From Melissococcus plutonius ATCC 35311 (lineage in GTDB: Bacteria; Bacillota; Bacilli; Lactobacillales; Enterococcaceae): a stretch of 64,000 nt of DNA. The stretch covers positions 1,469,501 to 1,533,500 of the forward strand of contig NC_015516.1 in NCBI RefSeq assembly GCF_000270185.1, written 5' to 3'. Under the pieces are notes generated by a model. That model ran no database searches and was not told where the DNA came from. It saw only the letters and a list, made by a program, of their open reading frames with translations. The translations under genes and the position numbers were made by a program. How positions within the stretch are numbered: position 1 is the first letter of the stretch; each line of letters starts with the position of its first letter. Below are positions 63,784 through 64,000 of this stretch, piece by piece.

Positions 63784-64000
63784 CTATTTGTTCAGATTTT
63801 GTTCCAGATTCTTGACGGCTAACTTCCCCGCATTTGACTCACGTAAGGATTTCTCAACCTGATCAAATAATTTCTCAATATCTTTTACTGTATCAATATA
63901 TTCATCAAGTTCATCTAAAGATATCTGTTCATTTTCTGTTTGATTGGCATAATAGAGTACATTAGCTAATGTGTTAACATTTCCCGCTTTTAATTCAGGC
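63784..64000 (-). CDS. Tail assembly chaperone (gpG-like), partial at window edge
   Basis: The minus-strand frame enters from beyond 64000 as PELKAGNVNTLANVLYYANQ and ends SNAGKLAVKNLEQNLNK before TAG at 63784. It is acidic and helical, as in G-type chaperones before tape measure genes. The start is outside the window. Confidence 0.65.
   Translation of the reverse strand, partial: PELKAGNVNTLANVLYYANQTENEQISLDELDEYIDTVKDIEKLFDQVEKSLRESNAGKLAVKNLEQNLNK

Larger units (their letters stand above)
53991..64000. mobile_element. Second siphoprophage, late end only (continues beyond the window)
   Basis: Minus-strand genes in late phage order run from a tail chaperone at the window edge to tape measure, Dit, Tal, baseplate, fibres, holins and endolysin. 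The lysis cassette matches that of the first prophage closely, while tape measure, Dit and Tal differ, showing modular exchange. Left limit is approximate. Several genes are frameshifted, so this element is probably also defective. Confidence 0.8.

Noticed and set aside
1..64000. tRNA or rRNA genes
   Set aside because: I saw no cloverleaf-like or rRNA-like sequence in any intergenic region.

Overview
The window is low-GC Firmicute DNA. Backbone genes (efaCBA manganese transporter, comG operon, lepA, uxuA/uxuB) look most like Enterococcaceae. The strong A+T richness and the number of broken genes suggest Melissococcus or a close relative; this is inference, not a database result.

Layout. Positions 1-682 hold the 3-prime part of a comG competence operon (comGD and most of comGC, minus strand). 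Positions ~675-35931 hold a complete but decayed A118-like siphoprophage inserted inside the prepilin-motif codons of comGC. The 5-prime end of comGC, comGB and comGA lie on its other side (35924-37930). Read leftwards, the prophage has: a lysogeny module on the plus strand (CI repressor, a lipoprotein, a membrane protein, a large serine integrase); an early module on the minus strand (Cro-like protein, antirepressor, RecT/Bet, exonuclease, HNH nuclease, replisome organiser, SSB, RusA, ArpU regulator); a type I toxin-antitoxin locus; a late operon (terminase, portal, scaffold, capsid, connectors, tail, tape measure, baseplate, holin, lysin); and a SocA/PanA-type toxin-antitoxin candidate next to the left attachment site. 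Ten in-frame stop codons, several single-base frameshifts, a lost start codon and a 96-bp deletion hit the integrase, terminase, exonuclease, SSB, scaffold, tape measure, lysin and others. The immunity genes and recT remain open. The element therefore looks locked in place, and comGC with it.

Backbone, 35.9-53.4 kb: comGB and comGA; efaCBA with a DtxR-type operator and a broken ATPase gene; an LCP-family cell-wall enzyme gene; lepA; an Eis-like acetyltransferase; a small gene under a LexA-box-like promoter; a GPH-family sugar transporter; uxuB-uxuA (hexuronate catabolism) behind a consensus promoter and a cre-like site; and a YitT-family membrane protein.

From about 54 kb to the window end lies the late end of a second siphoprophage, also on the minus strand: tail chaperone, tape measure, Dit, a Tal carrying lysozyme and CHAP domains (frameshifted), baseplate and fibre genes, BhlA and phi-LC3 holins, and an endolysin. 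Its lysis cassette is closely related to that of the first prophage. Comparing the two exposes the lysin deletion, a lysin domain exchange and decayed XkdX-region remnants. Its integrase and attachment sites are not identifiable here.

Caution: six single-base losses lie in homopolymers, so some frameshifts could be assembly errors. The substitution-type stop codons cannot be explained that way.
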